Shown: in pieces, positions 6,924 through 14,580 of the stretch
Position numbering within the stretch: the stretch's first letter is position 1
Layout of the letters: each line of letters begins with the position of its first letter
Origin: Sphingomonadaceae bacterium
GTDB taxonomy: Bacteria; Pseudomonadota; Alphaproteobacteria; Sphingomonadales; Sphingomonadaceae
Assembly (NCBI GenBank): GCA_947454135.1
Contig: CANGJI010000018.1
Coordinates: 1-42,665, forward strand
DNA length: 42,665 nt
Direction: 5' to 3'
The notes under the pieces: generated by a model
Database searches by the model: none
What the model was told of the DNA's origin: nothing
Seen by the model: the letters and a program-made list of their open reading frames with translations, nothing else
Program-made: the position numbers and the translations under genes

Positions 6924-8039
6924 ATGAAGATGACAGCCCTTGAGGTGCGTCCCGACGCCCTCCTCGCGACGTGGTCGAAGACCGGCCGCGTTGCTTATCC
7001 CACGCTCTGGCTCCGCGACAATTGCCCGAGCGCCTTCCACCCGCAGACCGAAGAGCGCGTACTCGATCTGCTCACGCTCGATTCCGAACCGGTGCTGCTC
7101 AATGCCGAGCGCGCCGGTGAGACGGTGGTGCTCAGCTATGCCGACGGGCACGTCAGCCACGTTCCGATGGCCCTGCTCTCCGCCCATCGCCCCGGCCGGA
7201 CGGCGGCCGACCCTGCGGCGATCCAGCCCCGCCTGTGGCGCGACGACCTCACGCCTGGCGCCGTGCCGCGCTATGCTGCGGCGCAGATTCTCGAAAGCGA
7301 TTGCGCGCTTCGGGCATGGATGCAGGACACCGCCGCCTATGGCCTGTCGATCGTCGACCGGCTGGACGACCGCGTCGACGCCGGCATCGAAGTCGCCTGC
7401 AAGATCGGTTTCCTGCGCGAGACCAACTTCGGCATGACCTTCGAGGTCGTCAGCAAGCCCGATCCCAACAACCTTGCCTATACCGCCGTCACTCTGCCCC
7501 TGCACACAGACCTGCCCAATCAGGAAGTGCCGCCGGGCTTCCAGTTCCTCCACTGCCTCGCCAACGAGGCAATCGGCGGCGGCTCGCTCTTCGCCGATGG
7601 CTTCGCCCTCGCGGAAGACCTGCGCGCGCGCGATCCCGAAGCCTTCCGCCTGCTGAGCGAAATCGCCATCCCCTTCCGTTTCCATGATCGCGACGCCGAT
7701 ATCCGCACGCATGCCCCGGTCATCACGCTGGGCCGCGACGGGGCCATCAGCGAGATCCGCTGGAACGCGCATATCGCCGCCACGTTCGACATGCCCGCCG
7801 ATATCATGCCCGCCTATTACCGCGCCTACCGCGCCTTCATGGCGATGACGCGCGACCCGACCTACCAGCTGACGTTCAAGCTCGCGGCGGGCGAGATGAT
7901 CGTGTTCGACAACCGCCGCGTGCTCCACGGACGCGAAGCCTTCGATCCCTCGACCGGCTTCCGTCACCTCCACGGCTGCTACGTCGATCGCGGCGAATTC
8001 AACTCGCGGCTGCGACTGCTGGCACGCAAGACGCACTGA
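6924..8039 (+). CDS. gamma-butyrobetaine hydroxylase-like Fe(II)/2-oxoglutarate dioxygenase
   Basis: A 371-residue member of the gamma-butyrobetaine dioxygenase/trimethyllysine dioxygenase group, which hydroxylates trimethylammonium substrates using Fe(II), O2 and 2-oxoglutarate. The N-terminal domain has the family's LWLRDNC start (residues 28-34). The catalytic domain has the HxD iron pair His194/Asp196 in LHTDLPN and the distal His348 in the RHLHGCYVDRGEF tail, with 2-oxoglutarate-binding Arg residues nearby. Of the three N-terminal zinc cysteines of characterised enzymes only Cys34 is kept; the next two positions look like Ser36 and His39, so the structural metal site is probably altered or absent. 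The neighbouring divergent MFS gene and following SDR may belong to the same pathway. The substrate is unproven. Confidence 0.85.
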   Translation: MKMTALEVRPDALLATWSKTGRVAYPTLWLRDNCPSAFHPQTEERVLDLLTLDSEPVLLNAERAGETVVLSYADGHVSHVPMALLSAHRPGRTAADPAAIQPRLWRDDLTPGAVPRYAAAQILESDCALRAWMQDTAAYGLSIVDRLDDRVDAGIEVACKIGFLRETNFGMTFEVVSKPDPNNLAYTAVTLPLHTDLPNQEVPPGFQFLHCLANEAIGGGSLFADGFALAEDLRARDPEAFRLLSEIAIPFRFHDRDADIRTHAPVITLGRDGAISEIRWNAHIAATFDMPADIMPAYYRAYRAFMAMTRDPTYQLTFKLAAGEMIVFDNRRVLHGREAFDPSTGFRHLHGCYVDRGEFNSRLRLLARKTH

Positions 8040-8156
8040 CCGCGCGGCAGTTTGGCCTGATGGCTCGGCGCAATTTGGCGTCGCGGCCAGGCCGTTTCCC
8101 GCATAAGCTGGGTCAGAGATCGTCGTCGCAGCACATTGCGCAGGGGAGAAGCGTCC

Positions 8157-8834
8157 ATGTCCTCCACCCGTCCCGTCGCGCTGATCATCGGCATGGGGCC
8201 CGGCCTTTCCGCAGCCCTTGCCCAGCGCTTTGCCGCCGGTGGCTATGCCATTGCCGGCTTTGCCCGCAGCCCGGAAAAGTCCGCCGCGCTGGCAGCCTCG
8301 ATGGCCGAAGCGGGCCACAAGCTCGATCTGCGCAGCGTCGATGCGGGCGATTACAGTGCACTCGCTTCGGCGGTTCGCGCGGTTGAAGCGCAGCTCGGCC
8401 CGGTCGAGGTGCTCGTCTACAACGCCTACAGCGCCACCCCCGCGCTACCCTCCGAAATCCCGCTCGGTGCGCTCATGGCTGATTTTCGCGTCAATGTCGG
8501 CGGCGCGCTGGCGGCGGTGCAGGCGGTGCTGCCAGGGATGCAGACACGCGGGCGCGGCTCGCTGCTCCTGACCGGCGGCGGCCTCGCGCTCGATCCCACG
8601 CCGTGGCTCCCGGCCGCATCGCTCGCCGTGGGCAAGGCCGGCATCCGCAGCCTCGCCCGTTCGCTCCACAAGGAACTGGAGGGCACCCCGATCCGCGTCG
8701 GCACGGTCACCATCACCGGCCAGATTCTCCCCGGCACCCCGCTCGCGCCGGATATTCTCGCTCAGCACTTCTGGGATCTCCACGCAGCTTCAGAACAGGG
8801 GCCAGAACCGGGACCAGTCGAAGTGATCGTCTGA
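8157..8834 (+). CDS. short-chain dehydrogenase/reductase-like protein lacking the catalytic tyrosine
   Basis: A 225-residue Rossmann protein. The ATG at 8157 is chosen for its GGGGAGAA Shine-Dalgarno; a TTG at 8136 is less likely. The cofactor-binding region GMGPGLSAALA is present near residues 12-22, and NAYS replaces the usual NNAG. Where SDRs have YxxxK, this protein reads PAASLAVGKAGIRSLA: the lysine is kept but the position four before it is Leu, not Tyr. The strand before it (LLLTGGGLAL) has lost the catalytic serine. It may bind nucleotide without doing ordinary SDR chemistry, or use another residue. It follows the dioxygenase by 117 bases on the same strand. Confidence 0.82.
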   Translation: MSSTRPVALIIGMGPGLSAALAQRFAAGGYAIAGFARSPEKSAALAASMAEAGHKLDLRSVDAGDYSALASAVRAVEAQLGPVEVLVYNAYSATPALPSEIPLGALMADFRVNVGGALAAVQAVLPGMQTRGRGSLLLTGGGLALDPTPWLPAASLAVGKAGIRSLARSLHKELEGTPIRVGTVTITGQILPGTPLAPDILAQHFWDLHAASEQGPEPGPVEVIV

Positions 8835-8922
8835 ACGCCGCGCTTGCAGAGTTGCTTGCCCCGCCCCCCCTTGCCCGCTATCGGCGCGCTTCCCTGCTGA
8901 CCTGCTGAAAGCCACTCAAGCC

Positions 8923-9432
8923 TTGGCCACGCTGATCCCGCTTGCCGATATCGATGCCGCACTGATCGAGGACGTGCTCGATGCCGCCTTCGGGCCGGAC
9001 CGTTTCGCGCGCACGGCCTACAAGGTGCGCGAGGGCACCGATTGGCTCCCCGGCCTGTCGTTCGCCGCGCTTGATGAAGGCGAGCATATCGCGGGCACGA
9101 TCCAGTGCTGGCCGGTCGCGCTCACCGACCCCAATGGCCGCGCGCATCCGATGATCATGGTCGGGCCCGTCGCCGTGCTCCCCGGCCTGCAGGGCAAGGG
9201 CTATGGCAAGGCGCTCGTGACCGCCAGCCTCACCGCGATCGATCCGCGCGCGCCGCTGCCGCAAGTGATGATCGGCGATCTCGATTACTACGGCCGCTTT
9301 TTCGGCTTCTCCGCCGCGAACACCGGTGGGTGGAAGCTGCCCGGGCCGTGGGACCCGGCGCGCCTGCTCTGCCGCACCGCCAATCCCGCCGTCCTGCCCG
9401 CAGAGGGCATGCTCGGCCCTTGGCGCGGCTGA
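8923..9432 (+). CDS. GNAT-family N-acetyltransferase
   Basis: About 169 residues with the GNAT acetyl-CoA-binding motif A: VGPVAVLPGLQGKGYGKALV, in which Q/RxxGxG/A is QGKGYG. The tail has DLDYYGRFFGF, matching the C-terminal YYxxxGF strand of these enzymes. The substrate cannot be told. No ATG is available near the start; the TTG at 8923 is the best candidate but lacks a clear Shine-Dalgarno, and CTG codons at 8902 and 8905 are alternatives. It begins a rightward run of closely packed genes reaching the CCA-adding enzyme. Confidence 0.85.
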   Translation: MATLIPLADIDAALIEDVLDAAFGPDRFARTAYKVREGTDWLPGLSFAALDEGEHIAGTIQCWPVALTDPNGRAHPMIMVGPVAVLPGLQGKGYGKALVTASLTAIDPRAPLPQVMIGDLDYYGRFFGFSAANTGGWKLPGPWDPARLLCRTANPAVLPAEGMLGPWRG

Positions 9433-9454
9433 TCTGATCTGGCATCGGCAGACG

Positions 9455-10024
9455 GTGCCTTACGAACCACCCGCAGACCTTGCCGCACTCTCGCTGACCG
9501 AGCTTGCCGAAGCCGTCGCCGCGCGGCGCCTGCCGCCTGTCGCGGCATGGACCCCGGTGCGCGAGGGCGAAAGCCACATGCGCATCGCCGCGGACGGCTC
9601 ATGGTATCACGAAGGCGGCCGCATCAATCGCCCTGCCATGGTCAGCGCCTTCTCCGGCCTCCTCACCCGCGACGAAGCCGGCCGCCACTGGCTGATGACC
9701 CCCTACGAGCGCCTGTCGATCGAAGTCGAGGACGCCGCCTTCATCGCGACCGACATGGACGTCCGCCACGATGAGGCCGGCCGGCCAGTCATCGCCTTCC
9801 GCCTCAATACCGACGACGTGGTCCTTGCCGGCCCCGATCACCCGCTCACCGCGCGCGGCACCGCCGAAGTCCCCGCCTACTACCTCGCCGTCCGCCACGG
9901 CACCGAAGCGCGGCTCAACCGCAGCACGTACGGCCAGCTGATCGACTACGCCCTCACGCTGTCCGAACCCGAAGCCCTCGCGGTCGCAAGCCAGGGCGCA
10001 TACTTCGGCCTGCTGCCGGCATGA
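9455..10024 (+). CDS. DUF1285 domain-containing protein
   Basis: A protein of 189 residues of the DUF1285 family, common in Alpha- and Gammaproteobacteria and of unknown function; presumably cytosolic. Recognisable features are the GSWYHEGGRINRPAMVSAFSGLL block, the LMTPYERLSIEVEDAAF block, and a C-terminal LNRSTYGQLIDYAL. The frame is open upstream into the GNAT gene, so the GTG at 9455, 23 bases after the GNAT stop, is the sensible start. Its TGA overlaps the ATG of the next gene (ATGA), which indicates translational coupling to the Nudix hydrolase. Confidence 0.85.
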   Translation: MPYEPPADLAALSLTELAEAVAARRLPPVAAWTPVREGESHMRIAADGSWYHEGGRINRPAMVSAFSGLLTRDEAGRHWLMTPYERLSIEVEDAAFIATDMDVRHDEAGRPVIAFRLNTDDVVLAGPDHPLTARGTAEVPAYYLAVRHGTEARLNRSTYGQLIDYALTLSEPEALAVASQGAYFGLLPA

Positions 10025-10623
10025 GCCTGCGCGCCCGCCTCGCCGAACTGTTCGACATCGGACACGCTGAACCGGTTCCCCCGGCCTACGAGGACTGGCG
10101 TCCGCTCCCCGATACCCCCTTGCGCCCCGCCGCCGTGCTGATCGCCGTCACCGACCGCGCCGATCATCCGCAAGGCCCTGGCGTCCTCCTCATCCACCGC
10201 CCCTCGCACATGCGCGCGCACCCGGGACAGGCCGCCTTCCCCGGCGGCAAGCTCGATCCCGGCGAAACCCCGATCGAGGCCGCGCTGCGCGAGGCGAACG
10301 AGGAGCTGGGCATAGACCCCGCCCTGGTCGACGTGATCGGCGCGACCGACCAGTACCGCACCGGCACCGGCTACGACATTACCCCCGTTCTCGCGCTGGT
10401 CCCGCCGGACCTTCCGATCCAGCCCAACCCTGCGGAAGTCGCCAGCTGGTTCGAGCCGCCGCTCGGCTTTGTGCTGGATGCCGAAAACCACGTCCGCCGC
10501 ACCAGTGAATGGGCCGGGCGGCGCGGCAGCTACATCGATATCCAGTGGAACGAGCACCGCATCTGGGGCGTCACTGCCGGGATCATCGCCAATCTCGCGC
10601 AACGGATCCGCTGGTATGGCTGA
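10021..10623 (+). CDS. Nudix hydrolase, CoA pyrophosphatase type
   Basis: A 200-residue hydrolase likely to cut coenzyme A or its thioesters into 3',5'-ADP and (acyl-)phosphopantetheine. The Nudix box GX5EX7REUXEEXGU runs from Gly76 through Glu82, Arg90, Glu91, Glu94, Glu95 and Gly97. Just before it is the CoA-pyrophosphatase signature LLIHRPSHMRAHPGQAAFPGG (residues 56-76), which distinguishes this group from other Nudix enzymes. It overlaps the DUF1285 stop by 4 bases and the CCA-transferase start by 8 bases, so the three genes are tightly coupled. Confidence 0.93.
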   Translation: MSLRARLAELFDIGHAEPVPPAYEDWRPLPDTPLRPAAVLIAVTDRADHPQGPGVLLIHRPSHMRAHPGQAAFPGGKLDPGETPIEAALREANEELGIDPALVDVIGATDQYRTGTGYDITPVLALVPPDLPIQPNPAEVASWFEPPLGFVLDAENHVRRTSEWAGRRGSYIDIQWNEHRIWGVTAGIIANLAQRIRWYG

Positions 10624-11809
10624 GGCCCACCTCCCCGCAACCGGCTGGACGCGCCGCGAAGACCTCGCCGCGCTCGTCACCGCACTCGATCCGGCAGGTG
10701 AAGGCCTCGTCCGCTATGTCGGCGGCGCGGTGCGCGATACGCTGCTCGGGCTGGCGGTGAAGGACATCGACATGGCCACCCCGCTCGAGCCGCACGCGGT
10801 GATCGAGCGGCTCACGGCGGCAGGAATCCGCAGCGTGCCGACCGGCCTTGCTCACGGCACCGTCACGGCGCTCACCGCAGGCGGCCCGGTCGAGATCACC
10901 ACGCTGCGCCGCGATGTCTCGACCGATGGGCGCCACGCCACTGTCGCTTTCTCGCAGGACTGGCAAGAGGACGCCGCGCGCCGCGATTTCACGATCAACG
11001 CGCTCTACGCCGATCCGCGTGACCTCACCGTCCACGATTACTTCGGCGGGCTGGACGACCTCGCCGCCCGCCGCCTGCGCTTCATCGGCGATGCCGAGCA
11101 GCGCATCCGCGAGGATTATCTGCGCATCCTGCGCTACTTTCGCTTCCAGGCGCGCTTCGGCTCGCTCCCGGCAGACGCAGCCGCTGAAGCGGCCTGCAGC
11201 GCGCTTGCCCCCGGCCTCAAGGGCCTCTCGCGCGAACGCATCGCCAGCGAGTTGCTGCTGCTGCTCGCGCTGCCCGATCCCGCAGCGACCGTCCTGCGCA
11301 TGGCGGATCTGGGTGTCCTCGCTGTGATCCTGCCCGAGGCCGACGCCGCAGCACTGCCCCCGCTGATCGCCGCCGAAACCGCGCAAGGCGCCGCGCCCGA
11401 AGCCCTGCGCCGCTTTGCCGCCATGCTCCCCGCTAATCCCGCGCTCGCCGAACAGGTCGGCGCCCGGCTTCGCCTCTCCATCGCCCAGCGCAAGCACCTC
11501 GCGCTCGTCGCCGCGCGCCCGGCTGCTGGCACTGTTCCCGAGGAGGCCGCCCGCCCCCTTGCCTACAAGGTAGGCCGCGAAGCCGCGCTCGACCGCCTGC
11601 TGATCGGCGGCGAAAGCCTGGCTCCGCTGCAAGGCTGGGAAATTCCGCGGTTCCCCCTGAAAGGCGGCATGATCGTCGCGCGCGGGGTCAGTGCCGGACC
11701 GGACGTCGCCCGCATCCTCCGCGCGGTCGAAGCGCGCTGGGTGGCAGAAAGCTTCCCGGCCGAAGCGCGGGTCGATGAAATTCTGACCGAGGAACTGGCG
11801 CAGCCCTGA
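10616..11809 (+). CDS. cca: CCA tRNA nucleotidyltransferase
   Basis: Adds or repairs the 3'-CCA end of tRNAs. A 397-residue class II polymerase-beta-type nucleotidyltransferase with the head motif YVGGAVRDTLLG (residues 34-45) and the metal-binding DID (Asp50, Asp52). Also present are RRDVSTDGRHATVAF, the RRDFTINALY motif that reads the base, and the neck RIREDYLRILRYFRFQARFG. The ATG at 10616 lies 8 bases inside the Nudix gene and gives the family's normal length. Longer readings of the frame back to 10469 run through the Nudix gene and are not credible. The C-terminal body is helical and variable, as usual in alphaproteobacteria. Confidence 0.95.
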   Translation: MAEAHLPATGWTRREDLAALVTALDPAGEGLVRYVGGAVRDTLLGLAVKDIDMATPLEPHAVIERLTAAGIRSVPTGLAHGTVTALTAGGPVEITTLRRDVSTDGRHATVAFSQDWQEDAARRDFTINALYADPRDLTVHDYFGGLDDLAARRLRFIGDAEQRIREDYLRILRYFRFQARFGSLPADAAAEAACSALAPGLKGLSRERIASELLLLLALPDPAATVLRMADLGVLAVILPEADAAALPPLIAAETAQGAAPEALRRFAAMLPANPALAEQVGARLRLSIAQRKHLALVAARPAAGTVPEEAARPLAYKVGREAALDRLLIGGESLAPLQGWEIPRFPLKGGMIVARGVSAGPDVARILRAVEARWVAESFPAEARVDEILTEELAQP

Positions 11810-11811
11810 TC

Positions 11812-11837
11812 CCGTTCGTGTCGAGGGAAGTCGAGGC
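11812..11837. repeat. family D repeat, single degenerate copy
   Basis: CGTTCGTGTCGAGGGAAG and the following TCGAGGCAC resemble the arms of the longer inverted repeat at 25886-25987 (CGTTCGTCCCGAGCGAAG with TCGAGGGAC). It lies in the 43-base gap between the convergent CCA-transferase and DnaJ-domain genes. Confidence 0.55.
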
Positions 11838-11852
11838 ACCTGGCTCCGCCGC

Positions 11853-12398
11853 TCAGTTGGCGTCCGAGCCCTTCCACTCACGCCGCTCCTCAGCCGCACG
11901 CAGCACTTCATAGGCCGTCTGCAGCTTGAGGAACTCCGCCGCCGCATCGGCATCACCCGGTCGCACGTCCGGGTGGACTTCCTTGGCCTTGCTGCGCCAC
12001 GCCTTGCGCACCGCTTCAAAGTCCGCGTCCACTTCCAGCCCGAGCGCTTCGAGCGCGCGCATCTCGTCGCGGCTGCGGCTGCCGTCGCCGGGACCGGCCC
12101 ACGATTGGTACGCCGATTGCGTATAGCCCGAAGCCTCGCCGCGCTCCGCCTTCTCGCGCAGTTCGGCTTCTTCCTTGTCGAGCCCCTCGAAGTAGTTCCA
12201 GCCCTGATTGTATTCAGCGGCATGGGCCGTGCAGAAGTACCAGCGCTCCGGGCTGTTGGGCGATTTGGGGGCGGGGCACTCCCCCTTCTCGTTGCACCCG
12301 GCGCGGTCGCACAGGCGCACGGGGGCGGCTTCGCGCGCGCTTTCATAGCCGCGCCACCGGGGAAAACCCCAGTCTGCCGATCTGCCCTGCCGTGCCAC
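11853..12398 (-). CDS. DnaJ-domain protein with cysteine-rich N-terminus
   Basis: A 181-residue protein with the J domain at its C-terminus (residues about 115-177) and HPD at 142-144, the motif that stimulates Hsp70/DnaK ATPase. Before it are four cysteines (30, 35, 41 and 56) and His59 in a segment reading CDRAGCNEKGEC ... RWYFCTAHAAEYN, which looks like a metal-binding or redox module. A long linker follows. This arrangement is opposite to classical DnaJ, where the J domain is N-terminal. It recurs in alphaproteobacterial J-domain proteins annotated only as molecular chaperone DnaJ. It lies directly downstream of pal, separated by 22 bases, and may be read from the tol-pal operon. Confidence 0.85.
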   Translation of the reverse strand: MARQGRSADWGFPRWRGYESAREAAPVRLCDRAGCNEKGECPAPKSPNSPERWYFCTAHAAEYNQGWNYFEGLDKEEAELREKAERGEASGYTQSAYQSWAGPGDGSRSRDEMRALEALGLEVDADFEAVRKAWRSKAKEVHPDVRPGDADAAAEFLKLQTAYEVLRAAEERREWKGSDAN

Positions 12399-12420
12399 TG
12401 TGCGGTCCTGTACCTGCGCC

Positions 12421-12939
12421 TTATTCGACCGTCACGGTCACCGCGCGGCGGTTCTTGGCCCAGCTGGCCTCGTCCGAGCCCAGCGCGACCGGGCGTTCCT
12501 TGCCATAGCTCACCGTGGTGATGCGCGAGGCATCGATGCCAAGGCTGACGAGGTAGTTCTTCGCCGCATTGGCACGGCGCTCGCCCAGCGCGAGGTTGTA
12601 ATCACGCGTGCCGCGTTCGTCGGCATGGCCTTCGATCGTCACGCGCTTGTTCGGATAGCGGGCCAGCCATTGCGCCTGGCTCTGCAGGATGCCCTGGTCC
12701 TCGGCGTCGATGTTGTAGCGGTCGGTGTCGAACAGGATCGTGTCACCCAGCACCGAGGCCATGAAATCCGCACGGCTGCCAGGCACCGGCCCCATCGGCT
12801 GAGAGACCGGCGGCGGCGGGGTCGTCGTCGTGGTCGTCGCACCGGTCGGCTGCGGCGGCAGTTCCTTGGGCTTGGTGGCGCAGCCCGCAAGCGCAAGGCC
12901 GGAAGTGAGCAGCAAGGCGGTGAGGATCTGGCGGTTCAC
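12421..12939 (-). CDS. pal: peptidoglycan-associated lipoprotein Pal
   Basis: An outer-membrane lipoprotein that ties the outer membrane to peptidoglycan and works with TolB during cell-envelope constriction. A signal peptide ends in the lipobox LAGC (acylated Cys20), followed by a low-complexity [10 protein letters not shown] linker. The C-terminal OmpA-like peptidoglycan-binding domain has [33 protein letters not shown] and a terminal [10 protein letters not shown]. An ATG exists at 12960, but an AAAGGAG Shine-Dalgarno falls inside those extra codons and sits 8 bases before the GTG at 12939, so the GTG start giving 172 residues is preferred. It is last in the tol-pal order, 215 bases after tolB. 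Confidence 0.95.
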   Translation of the reverse strand: MNRQILTALLLTSGLALAGCATKPKELPPQPTGATTTTTTPPPPVSQPMGPVPGSRADFMASVLGDTILFDTDRYNIDAEDQGILQSQAQWLARYPNKRVTIEGHADERGTRDYNLALGERRANAAKNYLVSLGIDASRITTVSYGKERPVALGSDEASWAKNRRAVTVTVE

Positions 12940-13026
12940 GGACGGGTCTCCTTTGGTCATTCAGTGCCAGAGTGCATTGCACAAAGCGAATCGGCAATCT
13001 GTTTCCGAAGCTTCGGTTCGGTTCCT

Positions 13027-13122
13027 GCGGTAGCAGCCAACTCCCCCACACCTCAATCAGCTTGGGCCACCCATTAAGGGCACTTTCGTGGGTGATCAGG
13101 TAGAGGAATGGGCTGCTACCGC
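13027..13122 (-). other. long-range stem in the tolB-pal intergenic region
   Basis: GCGGTAGCAGCC (13027-13038) and GGCTGCTACCGC (13111-13122) are perfect 12-bp complements enclosing 72 bases. In the leftward transcript they would pair and present a structured loop between tolB and pal. The gap is unusually large for this otherwise packed operon. The role could be messenger processing, differential pal expression or a small RNA; none is shown. Confidence 0.45.
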
Positions 13123-13124
13123 CC

Positions 13125-13150
13125 CTGAACGCGCCCTTCCGCGCGTTCAG
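13125..13150 (-). terminator. hairpin just after tolB (attenuator or mRNA-stabilising)
   Basis: CTGAACGCGC and GCGCGTTCAG are perfect 10-bp arms around a 6-base loop, 4 bases beyond the tolB stop in the direction of transcription. There is no U-tract, so full intrinsic termination is uncertain. Partial termination or 3'-end protection is more likely, since pal follows. Confidence 0.5.
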
Positions 13151-13154
13151 CAAA

Positions 13155-14576
13155 CTACGGCAGCACCGGGCCCCAGGCGGGGTCAGACGCATCGACCGGC
13201 GTATTGAGCTTGCGCTCGTTCTTGCCGGTCAGATCGACCTGCCAGATCGAGGTCTTGCCGGTATCCTTCGCAGTGCGGAAAAACTGCACGATGCGGCCAT
13301 TGGGCGACCAGGTCGGTGCCTCGTCCTGCCAGCTGTCCGTCAGGTAGCGCATCTCCCCGCCTTGCGGGTTCATCACGGCGATGCGCAAGTTGCCGGCAAT
13401 GTGCGTGAAGGCAATCTGGTCGCCGCGCGGGCTCCATTCCGGCGTTGCAGAACGGCCGCCGAAGAAGCTTATCCGCTTCTGGTTCGTCCCGTCGGCGTTC
13501 ATCACATAGATCTGCTGGCTGCCCGAACGGTCGCTCTCGAACACGATCTTGGTGCCATCGGGCGAGTAGCTGCCGCCCACGTCGATCCCCGGCGAATCCG
13601 TGAGCTTCACCGATTCCCCGCCGGTTACCGGCACACGGTAGATGTCGGTGTTGCCGGCAATCGCCATCGAATAGAGGATGAACTTGCCATCGGGCGACCA
13701 GCGCGGCGCAAAGGTCGGCCCCTTGCCTTCGGTCACCAGCCGCTGCTGGCCCGTGCCGATGTCATAGACGTAGATGCGCGGCGTGCCGTTCAGAAAGCTG
13801 AGGTACGCGATCTTCGAATAGTCCGGCGAATAGCGCGGGGTCAGCGCCGTCGCCTGTCCATTGGTGATGAAGCGGTGGTTGGCGCCGTCCGAATCCATGA
13901 TCGCCAGCTGCTTGCGGCGATGATCCTTCGGGCCGGTCTCGGCGATATAGGCGATCTTGCTGTCGAAGAAGGGGCTCTCGCCGGAAAGCCGCGAATAGAC
14001 CATGTCCGCGCACTTGTGCGCCGCGCGCCGCCATTCCTCGGGCTTCACCACATAGCCCTGCCGCGCCAGTTCGCTGCCCAGCCCCACGTCGTAGAGGTAG
14101 CAGCCGACCGTCAGCCGTCCGTCCGCCCCGCCCTTGACGAAGCCCTGCACGAGCATCTCGGCCGAGCGCGCGCGCCAATTGGGGAACTGCGGCGCAGTCA
14201 CCTCGCCAAACGTGATCCCCGGCAGCGCATCGGGTCCGACCGGACGGAACAGACCGTTGTTCTTGAGATCGCCGTAGATCACGCGCGCCAGGTTGCGCCC
14301 CAAGGCTTCGGTGTTCCCGCCGTCCGCCGCAGTCGGCACGGATTCGTTGGTCGGGAAGGGCGGTATGGCGATGGCCGCATCGTTATTGATCGTGCCGACA
14401 ACATCTTCCTCCGGCGAGGAATCGGCTGCCTGCCCGGAAGCAGATGCGGATGCCGAGGCCGATGGCTGCGGCGCCGGCGTTACAGTCTGGGCCAGAGCCG
14501 GCGAGACGGCAAGGAACGCGCCCAGCAAGGGTCCGGCAAATGCCTTCACGGGGCGGGCGACAAGAGTGCTACGCAA
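13155..14576 (-). CDS. tolB: Tol-Pal system beta-propeller protein TolB
   Basis: A periplasmic protein that shuttles between Pal and the TolQRA complex. A signal peptide (KAFAGPLLGAFLAVSPALA) is followed by an unusual low-complexity SASASASASG insert. Then comes the TolB N-terminal domain, and a six-bladed propeller with repeats such as YSPDYSKIAYLSF, WSPDGKFILY, YSPDGTKIVFES and WSPRGDQIAF. The frame is open far upstream, so the start must be chosen. TTG at 14576, 6 bases after the tolA stop and preceded by GGAAAGAG, fits best; GTG at 14549 is the alternative. This gives 473 residues, longer than the E. coli protein mainly because of the N-terminal insert. Confidence 0.94.
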   Translation of the reverse strand: MRSTLVARPVKAFAGPLLGAFLAVSPALAQTVTPAPQPSASASASASGQAADSSPEEDVVGTINNDAAIAIPPFPTNESVPTAADGGNTEALGRNLARVIYGDLKNNGLFRPVGPDALPGITFGEVTAPQFPNWRARSAEMLVQGFVKGGADGRLTVGCYLYDVGLGSELARQGYVVKPEEWRRAAHKCADMVYSRLSGESPFFDSKIAYIAETGPKDHRRKQLAIMDSDGANHRFITNGQATALTPRYSPDYSKIAYLSFLNGTPRIYVYDIGTGQQRLVTEGKGPTFAPRWSPDGKFILYSMAIAGNTDIYRVPVTGGESVKLTDSPGIDVGGSYSPDGTKIVFESDRSGSQQIYVMNADGTNQKRISFFGGRSATPEWSPRGDQIAFTHIAGNLRIAVMNPQGGEMRYLTDSWQDEAPTWSPNGRIVQFFRTAKDTGKTSIWQVDLTGKNERKLNTPVDASDPAWGPVLP

Positions 14577-14580
14577 GGCT

